Below, one piece after another: positions 1 to 11,688 of a DNA stretch of 64,000 bases. The notes under the pieces were generated by a model. It was not told the DNA's origin and did no database searches. It was given only the letters and a program-made list of their open reading frames with translations. The DNA lies in assembly GCA_019915015.1 (NCBI GenBank), contig JAHBBC010000007.1:1240001-1304000 (forward strand), read 5' to 3'. The stretch comes from Auriscalpium vulgare. Lineage: Eukaryota > Basidiomycota > Agaricomycetes > Russulales > Auriscalpiaceae. The translations under genes and the position numbers were made by a program. The first letter of the stretch is position 1, and every line of letters starts with the position of its first letter.

Positions 1-1145
1 GGTGGAGGTGTCCTCACTGGGAATGAGGCCATCGTCGACACAGGTGATGCCGACGATGGTCCAGATGAGTATTTGGTCTGCTACATAGGGCCAGATGGCC
101 CATCCGAGGATACCGATGCACGCCACAAGAATATCTGGCGTAAGTTCATTTTGTGATCTCCGATGAGCACGCTGGAGGCTAACACATCCTGTGCAGAGGA
201 GATCGAGGCCGAGTTCGCTGTCTTCCCCCGAATTCACGCGATCCTTGCCACCCGCCCAAATGAAAACCCGATCATCATCACGACTGGGGTTGGTCCGGAC
301 GGTCACCGCACAGTGCACTATCAGCCTCCCGACGACGCGCCACCTGTGCGGCAACCGCGCGAAGAGGACATAGACCCCGTCCTACGCGTTCACGATGGCC
401 CGGCGCCTCTCGCGCAAGACTCTTCTGCGACCGCACCCGGCCCGGGATCGCCACCGCAGACGCCACACACTCCCAAAGAGAACCGCGTGCCGCCCTCGTC
501 GCAAGCAAGTGCGAAGAAGACTCCCGCACACCTGTCGGAAGAGAAGCTGGAGAGCTTGAAGGGTCGCTTCAAGCCCACGTCACGCACCGGCATTCAAGAC
601 ATACTGAAGGAGTCCATCGAGTAAGTAATACTAGTTGTTGGTAATGCACGTGGACTAATTCATGTGGCAGGCGTAGCTTTGCGGTGTCAAAGGAAGAGAA
701 CATCCGCAAAGCTGTCGACAGGCTGCGCGATGACATGAATAGTCTTCGCCAAGACGCTCGCGATCGCCACGACCGCCTCTTTCGTGAGCTGCAGATTGGC
801 TTGTGGACGAACGATGAGTATCGCCGCAAGTCGGAAGCACTTGACGATGACCTTCAGCTGCAGCTTCAAGATCTCCGTGAAAATATATCGCGCCTTCAGA
901 ATCCTCCTCTGGTTGTCGCCGCCGCTACGCCCGCTCGTTCCATCTCACGCACGGGCTCTATGTCAACCGCTGCATCGACGCCTTCATCTCTGCCGCGCGC
1001 ATCGACACCTCCGGATGATGAGCCCGAGAGCGAGATGACAAGCCAGAGAGAAAATAGTCCTCCCTGGGATGAGAGCCAGTTGGACAGAGATCTTGGACGA
1101 GGATCATCTGTGGTTCCAGACGAGTTGGAGCGAGGCTTAGTCTGA
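1..1145 (+). CDS. Unknown protein, 5' end outside the window
   Basis: Exons 1-139, 197-620 and 671-1145 join in frame across two introns of 57 and 50 nt with good GTAAGT donors and CAG acceptors, giving the last 345 residues. The first start codon inside the window (163) lies in the first intron, so the true start is upstream. The middle is proline/serine-rich and disordered. The last exon begins with a charged, probably helical coiled-coil stretch (from KEENIRKAVDRL) and ends acidic. I recognise no domain. It faces the HARBI1-like gene tail to tail, 115 bp away, so it could be a second gene of that element, but nothing in the protein (for example a Myb/SANT fold) shows this. Confidence 0.6.
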
Positions 1146-1260
1146 TCATTTTGCTTTTGTCCTTTCTAACTGCAGCCTCTCATTTAATGCTACACAGTCC
1201 TTTCTTCTTTCTGATTATATCTCTCTTACTCTTTACAATCTCAGATTTAATCTTGTTCAT

Positions 1261-2584
1261 TTATACAAGTCCTGCTCGTTGAGCGGCTACTATTTCTGCC
1301 ACAAGGCCACGTCTCCTAGCCTCGCAATCATCATCCTCTGTGATATCATCATCTATAGGATCATCTGGCTCCCCCCTATCGTCCTCTTCCTGAGCACGTG
1401 AGTGCCAAGTCGCAAAGCTTGTCCCACTCGCCCATCCTTCGATGTCGAGCACTGCGTTGTGCAAGATGATGCAACATGAAATCCACCGACACGCTCGTAT
1501 ATGGTCCCGATTGTAACGGATATTGAGCCGTAAGCCACGAAGGGATTGCCATCGGCCCTTGAGTGCACCCATGGTGTGTTCAGAGCGAACGCGTAGGCGA
1601 GCTACGTGTTTGTCGAATAAGGCATTTGAGCGGTCTAACGACGCTGGTTTCTTGTGAACTGGGATGGTCCGCGAGCTGACAGGGTACGCAGAGTCACCCC
1701 ATGCAAACTCGTCACCTCTGAAGAACCAGTCGGTATGCTTGACAGCTGCAGTATGCTCAAATGCAGATGCATCATGAGCAGAACCGGTCATGCCAAGCGA
1801 ATAGTCAACGATTCGTAGATTCGACGGTGTATTGCCAATCTGTGTACAGATATGTCAGTCAGGAGCTATTAGAAGATATCCAGCATACCTGGACGTTGAA
1901 CCCATAGTTGCACTTCCTTGTGTAGTACGCGTCACCGTCGAGGCCGGGGCGACTGTACAGGACAACAATTGTCCCGTCGTACATCACCCATCCCTCCCTC
2001 CAGGTGGATCCCGTGAAACCAAGCTGCTCATCAATCCACCTTTTCTCGACCTCTTTCTCCTCCTCTGTTAGCGGCCGTACAAACATCCCATGCAAGGACA
2101 TCAGCGCCTCCTGACATCTCTCCGTGTATAGCTCCACAGCGCCCTCTGAACAGCCCGCTGCACGGCTGATATCCTCGAGAGATGCGCCATTGCCATAGCG
2201 ACCCATACGGTACAGGGTCACCGCTAATTGCGTTCGGATATCCTCCTGCGGGGTGTTCGAGTTGTTCTGGAATACGGGATGACCCTCGATGAGGCCAAGG
2301 ATAGTGTCGAAGACGTGGGGAGAGACACGGAGCATGTTGATAAAGCGGTGGTGATGGGCAGGATCCTGTGCATACTCCCATGCAAGCTGGAGATTGCCGG
2401 CTTTAACGACGGGAGGACGGGGGTTGATGTAGCGGGAGGATAGGATGGTGTGAAGGATTGAGCTATCGCGTTGGAGCTGCTCCATCATAGCTGTGGCTGA
2501 AGATGGAGGCATGAGTGCCATCTGGATAGCCATATATGTGATGTATGCGTCGATAATCTCATCGTGGTAGGTAGCACGGGCCAT
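1261..2584 (-). CDS. HARBI1-like DDE transposase/nuclease
   Basis: Exons 2584-1889 and 1839-1261 with one 49-nt intron give 424 residues. The N-terminal half is helical with a helix-turn-helix-like stretch (SLEDISRAAGCSEGAVE). The catalytic DDE_Tnp_4 core follows: YDGT supplies the first Asp, GDSAYP the second, and RSEHTMGALKGRW the Glu. This is the usual PIF/Harbinger layout, and the order and spacing look intact. The C-terminus is very acidic. These proteins act as the endonuclease of Harbinger DNA transposons; domesticated copies lose catalytic residues, which is not the case here. The reading frame is uninterrupted, so the copy may be recent or selected. Confidence 0.88.
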
Positions 2585-2640
2585 GGCTGGTGGAAGAGCT
2601 CGAAAGCAATGGCGGCGGTGTCGCGCAGCGGCGTAGATTG
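1261..2640 (-). mobile_element. Probable Harbinger-type DNA transposon core, ends not found
   Basis: Inferred from the intact transposase. I could not identify terminal inverted repeats or a 3-bp target duplication. The stretch just upstream of the start (about 2660-2725) is rich in repeated CGAAAACG-like words, which could be subterminal repeats. The other end may lie beyond position 1, in which case the upstream gene belongs to the element. Confidence 0.35.
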
Positions 2641-2797
2641 AGTGACATTATGTAATATCACGCCGGGGCGCCGAATCGAAAACGAAAGGCGTTTGAAAAC
2701 GAAACGGAAACGAAAACGGTCTACTCTGAGCTCCCCTATTATTATCACTGTGGTAGCGCGTGTGAAAAGTGTGCCTCGTCTCCTCCACTCGCGGCAG

Positions 2798-3749
2798 ATG
2801 GACGTAGACGACCCAATTGTTAACATCCTCCCCATCCATCTATCCAACAACCTCTCGTCCAATGTCCAGATTCACCAATTTCCTTTGCTGAGCAGACCTC
2901 TCCAAGTGCCGCCGTCCGCCGCCGTAAGCGGGAAGCGCATTCGTGCTCGCCTCAAGCCAAACTCACGTCGCCTGGAAGTGCACGTCCCGGCAGACACTCG
3001 CCCTGAAGTCTGGAATGTGGACAAGTCAAAGGATCTCGGAGCCAGTCGGGTAGAAGATGACAGGGAAAAAAACCAGGACGTGAACAAGGGAAAGCTGAGG
3101 GAAGGCGAAGAACCTCGACTCTCTGATATTCGCCTTCGCAGTGAAGAAGTTCCACATACAGGGGCTTACATGCTAGGCATAGTACGGGACGGTTCGTTCT
3201 GCCAGCCTGTGGTACGCTTTCCTCACTGACGTTGGCGGTCTTAGGACAGTTGCACCTTCACCCGATCAGCGAAACTCACCAATTGCGCCCCACCCTCACC
3301 TATCTCGACATATCTTCTAAGAAGAGTAGAAAAAGAGGCGCCGGCTCGGACTCGGACTCTGACGATGGTCCTCCTCCCGACCCCGACGAGCCTGCGCCGA
3401 TTATGCTTCCGAAGGAGAAAAAACCAGTCGGCGAGGCGAGGGAGGTGCAGGTCGCGGCACGAACAAGCGACGACAAGGGGGTCTCAATCTGCAGGGTGGA
3501 CTCTCTACGGTACGCAGGGAGATGCTCATGGCCATCCGAGCGGAGGAAGACGAGGCTTGGGATGACTTGGAATATCACGACGGCGAGGTGCGTCTGCGTA
3601 CCCGTTCTTCCCCCTTGTGAATGTGACTGACGCCAATCTAGAGCGGTGAATCCGGGGAGGTGTACGACTCAGTGTTCTCGCAGACAGCAGATGAGCTTGA
3701 GTCGAAAACAGATGTATCCACCTTCTTGAAAACCATTCGAGGATTGTAG
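2798..3749 (+). CDS. RPC37: RNA polymerase III subunit RPC5 (Rpc37/Sin-like)
   Basis: Subunit of the Pol III TFIIF-like module. Exons 2798-3211, 3250-3587 and 3642-3749 give about 286 residues. Family hallmarks are clear: LHLHPISETHQLRPTLTYLD spans the first splice junction, then an acidic linker, VRREMLMAIRAEEDEAWDDL, and a C-terminal FLKTIRGL. ATG 2798 is chosen because it opens the conserved MDVDDP start; the upstream open frame is basic and not conserved. Exon 2 changes frame inside a run of five Gs at 3477-3481; one more G restores the expected sequence. A 50-nt GT-AG intron at 3445-3494 would also restore frame but would delete conserved residues, so a missing base is preferred. Confidence 0.88.
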
Positions 3750-3866
3750 CATTTATTTAGGCTAAGTGCCATATCGTCGGGCTTTTCAATCTCCGCCGGA
3801 ATTCATCCTGACTTCGTCGGACGGAGTGGCCACGACGTCGTCTTACACTTTCATCCACCAGCCGCA

Positions 3867-6800
3867 ATGGACAGCGATACAGACTCCGACTCTGAGGTTG
3901 CATATAGTACCAATCACTGCCATGTCCATGCCGCAGATTTTGTGGAGGCCTCGACACAGCTAGAGCCCACCTCTAGGTTCTTCCGTATCCAGGACGCTCT
4001 GAGGGCCCTCCAAGAAAGACGGTTACAACCAGAAGCCCTCGTGAGTAGTGACCTCTGCACCTTTGCATCATTTAACCATGGGTAGGACTCGTTTGATTAC
4101 AAGACAATTGGCTCGGCTTCAAGCACCATACTTCGCTTCCTGGACTCAGTCGTTACGGCTCCGAAGGCAAAGGGACTGAGCCACGATTTGATCGACGATT
4201 TCATTACCATTGGTATGTGTTCTGTGTACTCTGTCGCAATCTCTCTCCTTAAGTGTATGCGCCTCTCGATAGTTGAACCTTCGTCCATGTCCCAGCTCTT
4301 CGGCTACAGGCGAGCATTCCATGCTATTGCCGCGCGGAATCTCCCTCCTGGACCGACATCTTCTGTCGTCGTATGCTGGGTTGATGTCGTTTTGACAAAG
4401 CTAGTCGAAGCAATTGTGGTCGTAGCTGGTGGAGCCAATCCCACGGGCGCGAGAATGTCATGACGGGGAGTCTAGCCCAGCAAAAGGAGAACGAGGCCCT
4501 TACAACGGCCTCCCAGCTTCCCCGTAAACTCCTTTCTTCGCGACATCTAAGAGGTTCACAATAACGGCGCCATAGAATCGTGGTCGGGTGTTCTTGATCT
4601 CATGACGTCCGACTGGCCGTCTCCAGCAGTCGTTCGGATGGCGCTTCGTCTCACTTTCGCCGCATACATCATACACCCACAACTCACCGGGAAGAATGGT
4701 CTGGCAGGCGGCATGTGAGTGTCAAAATATGATATATGCGCATGTATTCCCTTCCTTACTTGCACAATTAGCACTGAGTTCTTGAATATGCAGCAAGTCG
4801 TGCATACATTCACCTCTCGCTTCTCAATGACCTCCTGGAGCGGCCATAATATAGGCAGGACTCCAAAACCTTTCTCCATTTGTCTCCAGGATAGGACATC
4901 GTTCGCCATGATGGTCGTCTTATACGCTGTGAGATCTCAATGGCACCATTTGCGTGTTCGAGAGACGCTGATCGCTTTAAAGGCTTCGACACGTACTCGT
5001 AACTCGCAGAAGTGCTCTTCTGCTTCTGAACCGTACACCCAAACGCTCGTCCTTGGCTTGATTCAGGCAGTGATGCATCATGATGCCGCCCCCGCGGATG
5101 TTTACCCGCTCACTCCTTTCACAAGTCTTGATCTTGCGCAAACCATCCTTTGTTCATGGGGAGATACCGTACCTCGCTGCTGGGAAATCTGGAGTGATCC
5201 CAGATGCACCGGCGTCGAATCAGTATCTCACTTAGTGAGCAACACCCGATCGCCGACTTCATACACCTGACACCATAATTGGCAGACATCAACTTGGTTA
5301 TACCACCTGGAAGCTCCTTGTGGACGCTCCCCGACATGGGCTGCTGAGTTCCTGACTGCTCTAGCGGTGAACCCCGGCGCCGCTGAGATCGCGTTGGTGG
5401 TCAGTCGTTTTCCTGTTGGTCGACCTTGCCAGTCCTCATACCAGGACAGCAACTCCTCCATCACGCAGTCACGTCCTGGCCGTCGTCCGCTGCCGGTTTC
5501 GCCGTAGTGGGAAAGGCTTGCTGGGGTATCGCGCAGTTGTTGAATTCTTCGCATACCTGGCATATCAAGGCGACACCAGCCCTGACAAGATGCTTGCTAG
5601 TGGCTTTCCTCCTATGCACAAGATGCGAAAAGAATATGACAGTGAGTGGACTGACTACTTGATCACCTACGTGATATACGGCGGAACTTTCAGTACAGAG
5701 CACGATTCTGGAAGCCCTGACCTACGTGGACCATACGACACTTCGAGCAACACTCAAGGCTCTTCTGGGCGAAGACTCGGCAGCCTTTGCTGTGAAGCTC
5801 GACAATGGTGCCTTTTTCTCTTCATGACCCTTCGTACTTGCTCATCCTGTCCGTAGTTGTTGCGAGTTTCCGACGGTACTCGCAAGTGACTCTTGTATGC
5901 TACCGCGCTGATCGTTTGCCTAGGGACCTGCACGCTGCAACACAATCCTCAGTGCCTCTGAGCCTCCCAGAATACCGCTCAATCGCGTCTGTGACGTACC
6001 TCCTCGCTCTGCTCTGGTGCAAGACCGCCCTTGTCATACCCCAACGACCGACAAGCTCCACTTTTCTCGCCACCTTGGTCAAATACCTCTCTTGCCAGGC
6101 CGATTTTCCCTTTGAAGCGCTGACGTGCGCCCTTCTCACCGCCGTTGCCACTCTCGGGATCAGGCCTGCTGGAACCGTGTCGAAGATTTGGGACGACGAG
6201 ATGCTCTGGGGTCTGGCTATCTCCCGCGGACGCAAGAGCCTCCTCGCTGCGTGTAACTGCTCTACCTCCATCATATTGTCCTCCCAGAACTCACTGGATC
6301 TCTGTAACCGATTCTAGCGGGACTATCATCGTGTATTGTCTCTGCTGGCGATGTTCAAAACAAGACTGCTCTGGTTTGCGCGGAGGCATGGGATTACATT
6401 CGAGACGTTCTGCTGCTGACGCTCTCGCGCCACTACGTCGCAGACGATGAGCCGCTCGCCCTGCTTGTGGCGCCGACCCTGTGCTTTGCTCTCACTACGC
6501 TGATGGTCCATGGACCCAGCAATTTTGGTATATTTGATCTCTAAAAAAAGTTCCGCACCGAAGTCTGATCGACGTATTGTTAGGCGCGTGGGCTGCATCT
6601 TCTCCCTGGACGACGAGCCTCTGCGCCGAGCTGCGAGCGCTCCTCGCCCGCGCGGAGGACGGCCTCGATTCGAATTCTGCGATCCTGAAGGATAGGCTGC
6701 GCTCGCCCGGTTCTAGTCTCCTGGACGAGGTGTGTGCGTCGCCTGCGGCTCGCTCCACCGTCAGCTCACCGCATCACAGGTCCAACTGCGGATCAGCGGA

Positions 6801-6964
6801 AAGACAACTCAGAACAAGGTTCGTGGACATGTGGGTTGCTTGCAATTGCTTTTTATGCTAACGCGTCTTGGCAGGACCTTCCTGCTCCGCCAAAACACGA
6901 CCTCATGTTCTTCCGGTCCACCTCATCTGCACACCTCATTCTCGTTCCGGCCACGGCGTCTTGA
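3867..6964 (+). CDS. Large multi-exon protein of unknown function
   Basis: Starts at MDSDTDSDSEVAYS. Supported exons are 3867-4040, 4086-4212, from 4273 onward, and a last exon 6875-6964 ending in ILVPATAS. Between these, coding sequence moves through all three frames with plausible short introns, but several junctions (about 4440-4550, 5270-5700, 6300-6580) could not be settled. One probable missing base lies near 4447-4449. The product would be roughly 800-900 residues, mostly helical, with Leu/Ala-rich segments resembling an armadillo or HEAT-like scaffold. I do not recognise the family. It follows RPC5 by 117 bp on the same strand. The outer limits are fairly sure; the internal structure is not. 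Confidence 0.5.
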
Positions 6965-7871
6965 ATCTTCTTTGACATCTTTTCAATACTGATACATCCG
7001 CACGTCTTGCTCCCATCGATATCCTCACGGCGTCGTCGTCGGACCCGAGTCCTCTACGTACACACCGCTATAGTAGAAGTCCTCTGAAACGAATTACATT
7101 AAAATCTAACAACCTGCGCCGCCCCACCCATTGATCGGCAGCCTCCGCGCGGCTAGATGGATAGGAACCAAGGAAATGTACATTTTAGCCGTTCGCCACG
7201 TCTGAAGAACAGCGGTACACGCATTCACGTGCCGTTCCCGTTGACTGAAGCGATCGAACTTCTGGGTGAGCGGACACATATATGCACGGGTGTCGGACGG
7301 ACCATGTGCCCTTTACGGGCGTGATGGACCAGATGCTCTTCCCGCCGGTGATGGCCTGCATCCAAGGTCAGTTTCATTACGCTCACCTGTCGGGAGTTGC
7401 AAGGAGACATGGTAGTAGCGGCCCAAGCAGGAGCATACATTTCATGTCGAGTGTGCGGTGTGCCGCGTCAGCAGTCTTCATGTACACGCGGAGGAGTGAT
7501 AAGTCGCGAACGCCGAGGAGATAGATGCACTGAGCGTGAGCCAGGAGGAAGCCGTTTCGTTCTGCGTTGGATTCAATTAGCTCCAACGCCACAGGAGCAG
7601 GCGACATGCGCTGGACGTGCGTACGTGTCAGCGGAAAGTGCAGACGTGGAGGCGCAGGACTGGGCGCGTAGAGCCGCAGATGTATGGCTGGTCGGACCAC
7701 GGCGGCGGTGGTAAGGAGCGCGAGGGGGGAGTGGACGAGGCGACGGGCAGACGCGGGCGGCGGGCGAGAAGGCCGTTAAGCGCGAGTGGGCCGCACGGGG
7801 CCCGCTTGACGTCAGCTCTGTGCGCAGGATATCAATCGCGGCTGTATCCATCCCTTTGATCAGCAGCCAAC
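6965..7871. other. Gap without a confident gene
   Basis: A minus-strand stretch around 7140-7700 has some coding-like composition and a possible 31-nt intron, but the frame could not be joined convincingly and nothing matches a known family. The right end is GC-rich promoter-like DNA before the next gene. Confidence 0.4.
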
Positions 7872-8969
7872 ATGTCCCCGTATCCTCCCCGCCCGTCCAC
7901 TCATCGCAGGCGATCCCTCTCCGCATCCGCCTCCGCCTCGCCCTCGTCGTCCAGGCGCATCCTCGACGACCCATGGCGGCCCTCCACCAAGCGCGCACAC
8001 CCAGCCCCGTCCTCCAGGGACCTCGCTCTCCCACACAAGTGGGACGTAGACCTTTGGCGGCGTGGAAAGCGCCCACGGATGGATCAGACTGTACGTGCGG
8101 CACAGGCCTCTTGGATTCCTCGATGTTCACACTTGCCCTCCCCAGCCTTCTCCTCCCCCCCCGCAGACATGGACATCGACTACTCCTCCGTGCAGACCCC
8201 TTTCGCCTCGCCCAGAAAGCGAAAGCATACATTCGCCTCCACCTCTGCCGCCTTCAACTTCTTCCCCGCCCGCTCGCCCCGCACCTCGACCTCCTCGCCA
8301 CCGCATCCCAAACCCCCATCCCCGACGCACTCCGAGCTCTCCGCCATGCACTCCAACGCCTTCTGCGACCTCCGTCGGAGCGTAGCCGAGGGTGACGACG
8401 GCCTGGTGCAGCGCATGCGTGCCTTTGAGGCGGCCGGCACCCCGCCCGGCCCCGGCATCCCGCATCCATCGCTGCGCTCACAGCCCCCGCCAAGCGCGTA
8501 TCACCGTCGCGGCCGCCCGTCGCCCCCGCGCTCCCCGGTGTTTTCCCTCGCGGGCGACGGAGAGAACGTCGAGGAGGACGAGGACGAGGACGACGTCCAG
8601 ATCTTCTCGGGCGACGCCTCCGAGCATGTCCCGCTGATCTGGGCATCCAGCCCGCCCAAAAAACGCGCCCGGTCGCTCGGTCAGATGGACCTCGACTCTC
8701 CGCCCGCTCCGCTACCCATCCCCATCGCCCGTGCCCCGCCCGCGCTCTCGCACACCGTGTCGAGCTCGACCAACTCGTCGCTCGTGTCCCTGCCGCTCGC
8801 CTTCGCCCCCGGCCCCGCCTCGCGCGAGGAAAAGGCGATTGCCGCCCTCAACCTCGCGCTGGCGAGCGGGGCGGGCCTGAATGACTACGGCGCCGTGCGG
8901 GAGGCGCTCGGCGTGCGTGGTTCGGGTGCCAGCGAGGATATATCCGAGGTCGGCGAGATGTGGCACTAA
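7872..8969 (+). CDS. Disordered Ser/Pro-rich protein, unknown function
   Basis: Single open frame of 365 residues. It is dominated by Ser, Pro, Arg and Ala, with an acidic EEDEDEDD patch and a basic PPKKRARS motif that looks like a nuclear localisation signal, plus KRPRMD and SPRKRKH nearer the N-terminus. The C-terminal third (from EEKAIAALNLALASGAG) is the only part likely to fold. A GT-AG pair at 8091-8166 with a strong pyrimidine tract looks like an intron, but removing it breaks the frame, so it is not used. The best guess is a nuclear regulatory protein; no domain is recognised. Confidence 0.6.
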   Translation: MSPYPPRPSTHRRRSLSASASASPSSSRRILDDPWRPSTKRAHPAPSSRDLALPHKWDVDLWRRGKRPRMDQTVRAAQASWIPRCSHLPSPAFSSPPADMDIDYSSVQTPFASPRKRKHTFASTSAAFNFFPARSPRTSTSSPPHPKPPSPTHSELSAMHSNAFCDLRRSVAEGDDGLVQRMRAFEAAGTPPGPGIPHPSLRSQPPPSAYHRRGRPSPPRSPVFSLAGDGENVEEDEDEDDVQIFSGDASEHVPLIWASSPPKKRARSLGQMDLDSPPAPLPIPIARAPPALSHTVSSSTNSSLVSLPLAFAPGPASREEKAIAALNLALASGAGLNDYGAVREALGVRGSGASEDISEVGEMWH

Positions 8970-9208
8970 AGGCCCCGCCATTCTGCTCAGCGGCCGCGAA
9001 CGTGATTCATCTCACTTCTCTCTGTTGTTTCACTAGGTGTATCTTTTGCAAACCGAAGGCTTTCTCTCTGTACCATCACTGCACCAGTTTTATCTCAAGT
9101 ATCCGCATTGACCTAGTAGTACCTAAAGCATTAACCTCGCGACTTGAACCACGACTGTCAGTCTGTTTTCGCATGCCTTATAGCATCGCATCATTGCCGA
9201 GAAGCATG

Positions 9209-11413
9209 TCAATCATCAGGGGAGGACTCAAGAGTGGTAACCACCAGGCACACACGGATCCAAGATATGAGCATGCGTATATAGGTACAATGAGAACGCA
9301 GCGGAGGCGACATGTGGTAGAGGTGGGCTTGATTCAGTCTGCATGCTCCGACGTCCCGGTTATGGGAACGGGGACGGAAGAATCGATGGTCGATGGTGTT
9401 GTTGGGAACAGCCTGTTCAAAGTATCTGTAGGCGTTCACAGAACTGTCACGGAGGGTCTCAGGGAAGCTAGCAGTGAACGCACCGTCGTAAGACCAAAAT
9501 CGGCTGAATGGCATCCTTGGAGTCCCTGACGGAGCTGATTGGACTTGAGGAGGTGGTTCGTAGGATTCTACGACCGGACTTTCTAGGGGCGAGGGCTCAT
9601 GCTCTGCAGCAGGACCAGGGACTGTGACCAGCATGGGGGGATTCGTCACAGGGGCAGGAGCGAGGCCCGCGGCAGGGGTAGGCTCTATGGGAGTAACCGT
9701 ACCCGTATGCGGAATAGCTGTGTGCACGACGAGGGCGGGGTCGTCAGCAGACGCGATATCTACGCCTGCAGGGCCTGCGAAGGCAGTCGGGTCCGCAACC
9801 TCTGACAACCCAAGCTCTTGCGCGCTTTGCACGATGACATCGACAAGAGGGCGCCGGTCAGGTTCTTCGACTGATTCATGCAGATACGCATCCTCGACAG
9901 GCACATCGTCCGCATGTCCTTCCAATTGCTCCAGGCCAGAAGGGCCCGCAAAAGGCTCCAGCCCCGGATGCATGCCTTCCGCGGACGATTCTGGCGGCAT
10001 TCCACCCTGCGACAGTCGGAGGATCGTCTCCGTCATGGACAGGCGCATGTTCGAATCTACAAGCGCCTGTTCCACGTCCACGCGCCGCTTCACCTCGTGC
10101 AGGAAGCGCACCTCCAGCTTGTGGTTCAAGCTCCACGCGTCCTGCAGCGACTGCTTCATACCTGGTGCGCAATCAGCATCCATTACCCGCGCCGATGAGG
10201 AAAGGGGCAGGCGTACCGTCTACGAGGCTCTGAACGCCGGGCGGCACGTATGCGCTCGACTCCGAGTCCATCGTCGCCGACACCCACGGTAGCGACGTCA
10301 CATCGGGCAGGTCCAGCATCTGGAAGTCCAAAGCGAAATCACCGGCGTCATCGACGTGGGTGGGCGCACTGCGCGTCGAAGCAGCGGGCCCCAGCGTCCT
10401 TCCGTCTGCGCCCTCCGTCCGTCTGCGCTTCGACGGGCGGCTCGACGGGCCCGCGTCACTATCGCTCTGTTGGGACTGCCCGTGGTGCAGGATGGGCAGG
10501 CGGTTTGCAGATTTGCGGGGGCGCACGGACTTCCGCTGGACGGGGAGCGCGCTCGCGGACGCCCGGCCTTTGCCCTTGGCCTGTGCGGTGTGACGTCGAG
10601 GACTTTCGCGCGAGCTGGTCGGCGCGGTGTAGAGGTCGTCGATGAAGGATACAGATGCAGGGGGTGGGAGGGCGACCGGAGACACAGGGACAGGGGATGC
10701 AGGTGTGATAGGAAGATGAGGGGAAGCCAGGAATAGAGGCGTTGTAGGCCGTGCCCCCTCCACCTCTGGCCCATTTGTGCTAATGGGGTTGGCATGGACG
10801 AGCGATTCGTCGTTGGAATTTTGGGTGTCTGGAGGAGTAACGCGACCGCGACGCGTGCTCTTCTTTTGAGGACTGGTAAAAGTTGTCCCAGAGGCTTTCG
10901 CAGATGGGCGCTTACGCTTACGATCCCTGCGCTTGTCCTTGCGGGTATGTGAGCGTGACGATGAGGCGACGGCAGCGGGGGCCGATACTGCAGACGGTAG
11001 CCCAGACGGGGTGCAAACCTGTCTGAGACGTGCCAGTGCTTCCGGGCTGAGGCGGCAAGGCGGCGCAGTGTGGAGCGCTAAATAGTGGTCTGAGCGCACA
11101 ACGCATGCGTGAACAAAAGCACACTCACGGGAGTGTCGGATGAGTATGAGCAGATCTCCCGTCCTTGATTGCAAAGTCGCGCTCATGTCCGACATGGATC
11201 GTTCTAAGAGAAAGTCCGCAATAGCGCATCGTCGCACACTGTCTGGTACGCACTGAGATCCTCGACGGTGTAGTCCCCAATTGGTCCTGGAGTTTGAGCG
11301 CCATGGGAATATTCTCGCGTCCCACTGCTTGAGGATGTGTTTGGCACCAATGCTCGCACAAGAGGAGGCGCGCTCGCTGCACGGGGCGGCGTCGCCACAA
11401 TCAAGGCTTGCAT
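9209..11413 (-). CDS. Unknown nuclear-type protein with long disordered regions
   Basis: Exons 11413-11254, 11203-10217 and 10161-9209, with introns of 50 and 55 nt, give 699 residues in one frame. The N-terminal third holds the likely folded part (RSMSDMSATLQSRTGDLL and IRHSRECAFVHACVV). The middle is a long Ser/Pro/Arg region with basic clusters (KDKRRDRKRKR, RPSKRRRTEG) typical of nuclear proteins. Exon 3 starts with a predicted coiled coil (LNHKLEVRFLHEVKRRVDVE). ATG 11413 is used because splicing the 50-nt intron restores frame exactly; an alternative upstream start near 11507 cannot be excluded. Function is not recognised. Confidence 0.65.
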
Positions 11414-11688
11414 TCATGTGAGAACGAGGAGTCGCACCTGGATCCCGTCTGGTCGACCTGCGACGGTCGCGAGGACGTGACCAGAGAGACTTGCGGCGTT
11501 TGACCATGGTCAGAAAGCAAAGACGAGAGGCAGGAGCAAGCGATGCAGCAGTCCCAGGACATCGCCTCGCCACGCGCACTCCGCAATAGGCAATCAAATT
11601 TCCGCATTAGGTACAAGAATGTCACGTGTATCTACGCTATATTACAGGGTTCAGGTTTAGCAGCAGGCAACGCCTCATAAGTAATGCA

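Noticed and set aside
7383..7700. Minus-strand open frame that might be a small gene
   Set aside because: Frame could not be extended with a normal-sized intron and no family was recognised.
8091..8166. Intron-like GT-AG pair with a long pyrimidine tract in the Ser/Pro-rich gene
   Set aside because: Removing 76 nt shifts the frame; the unspliced frame stays open for 365 residues.
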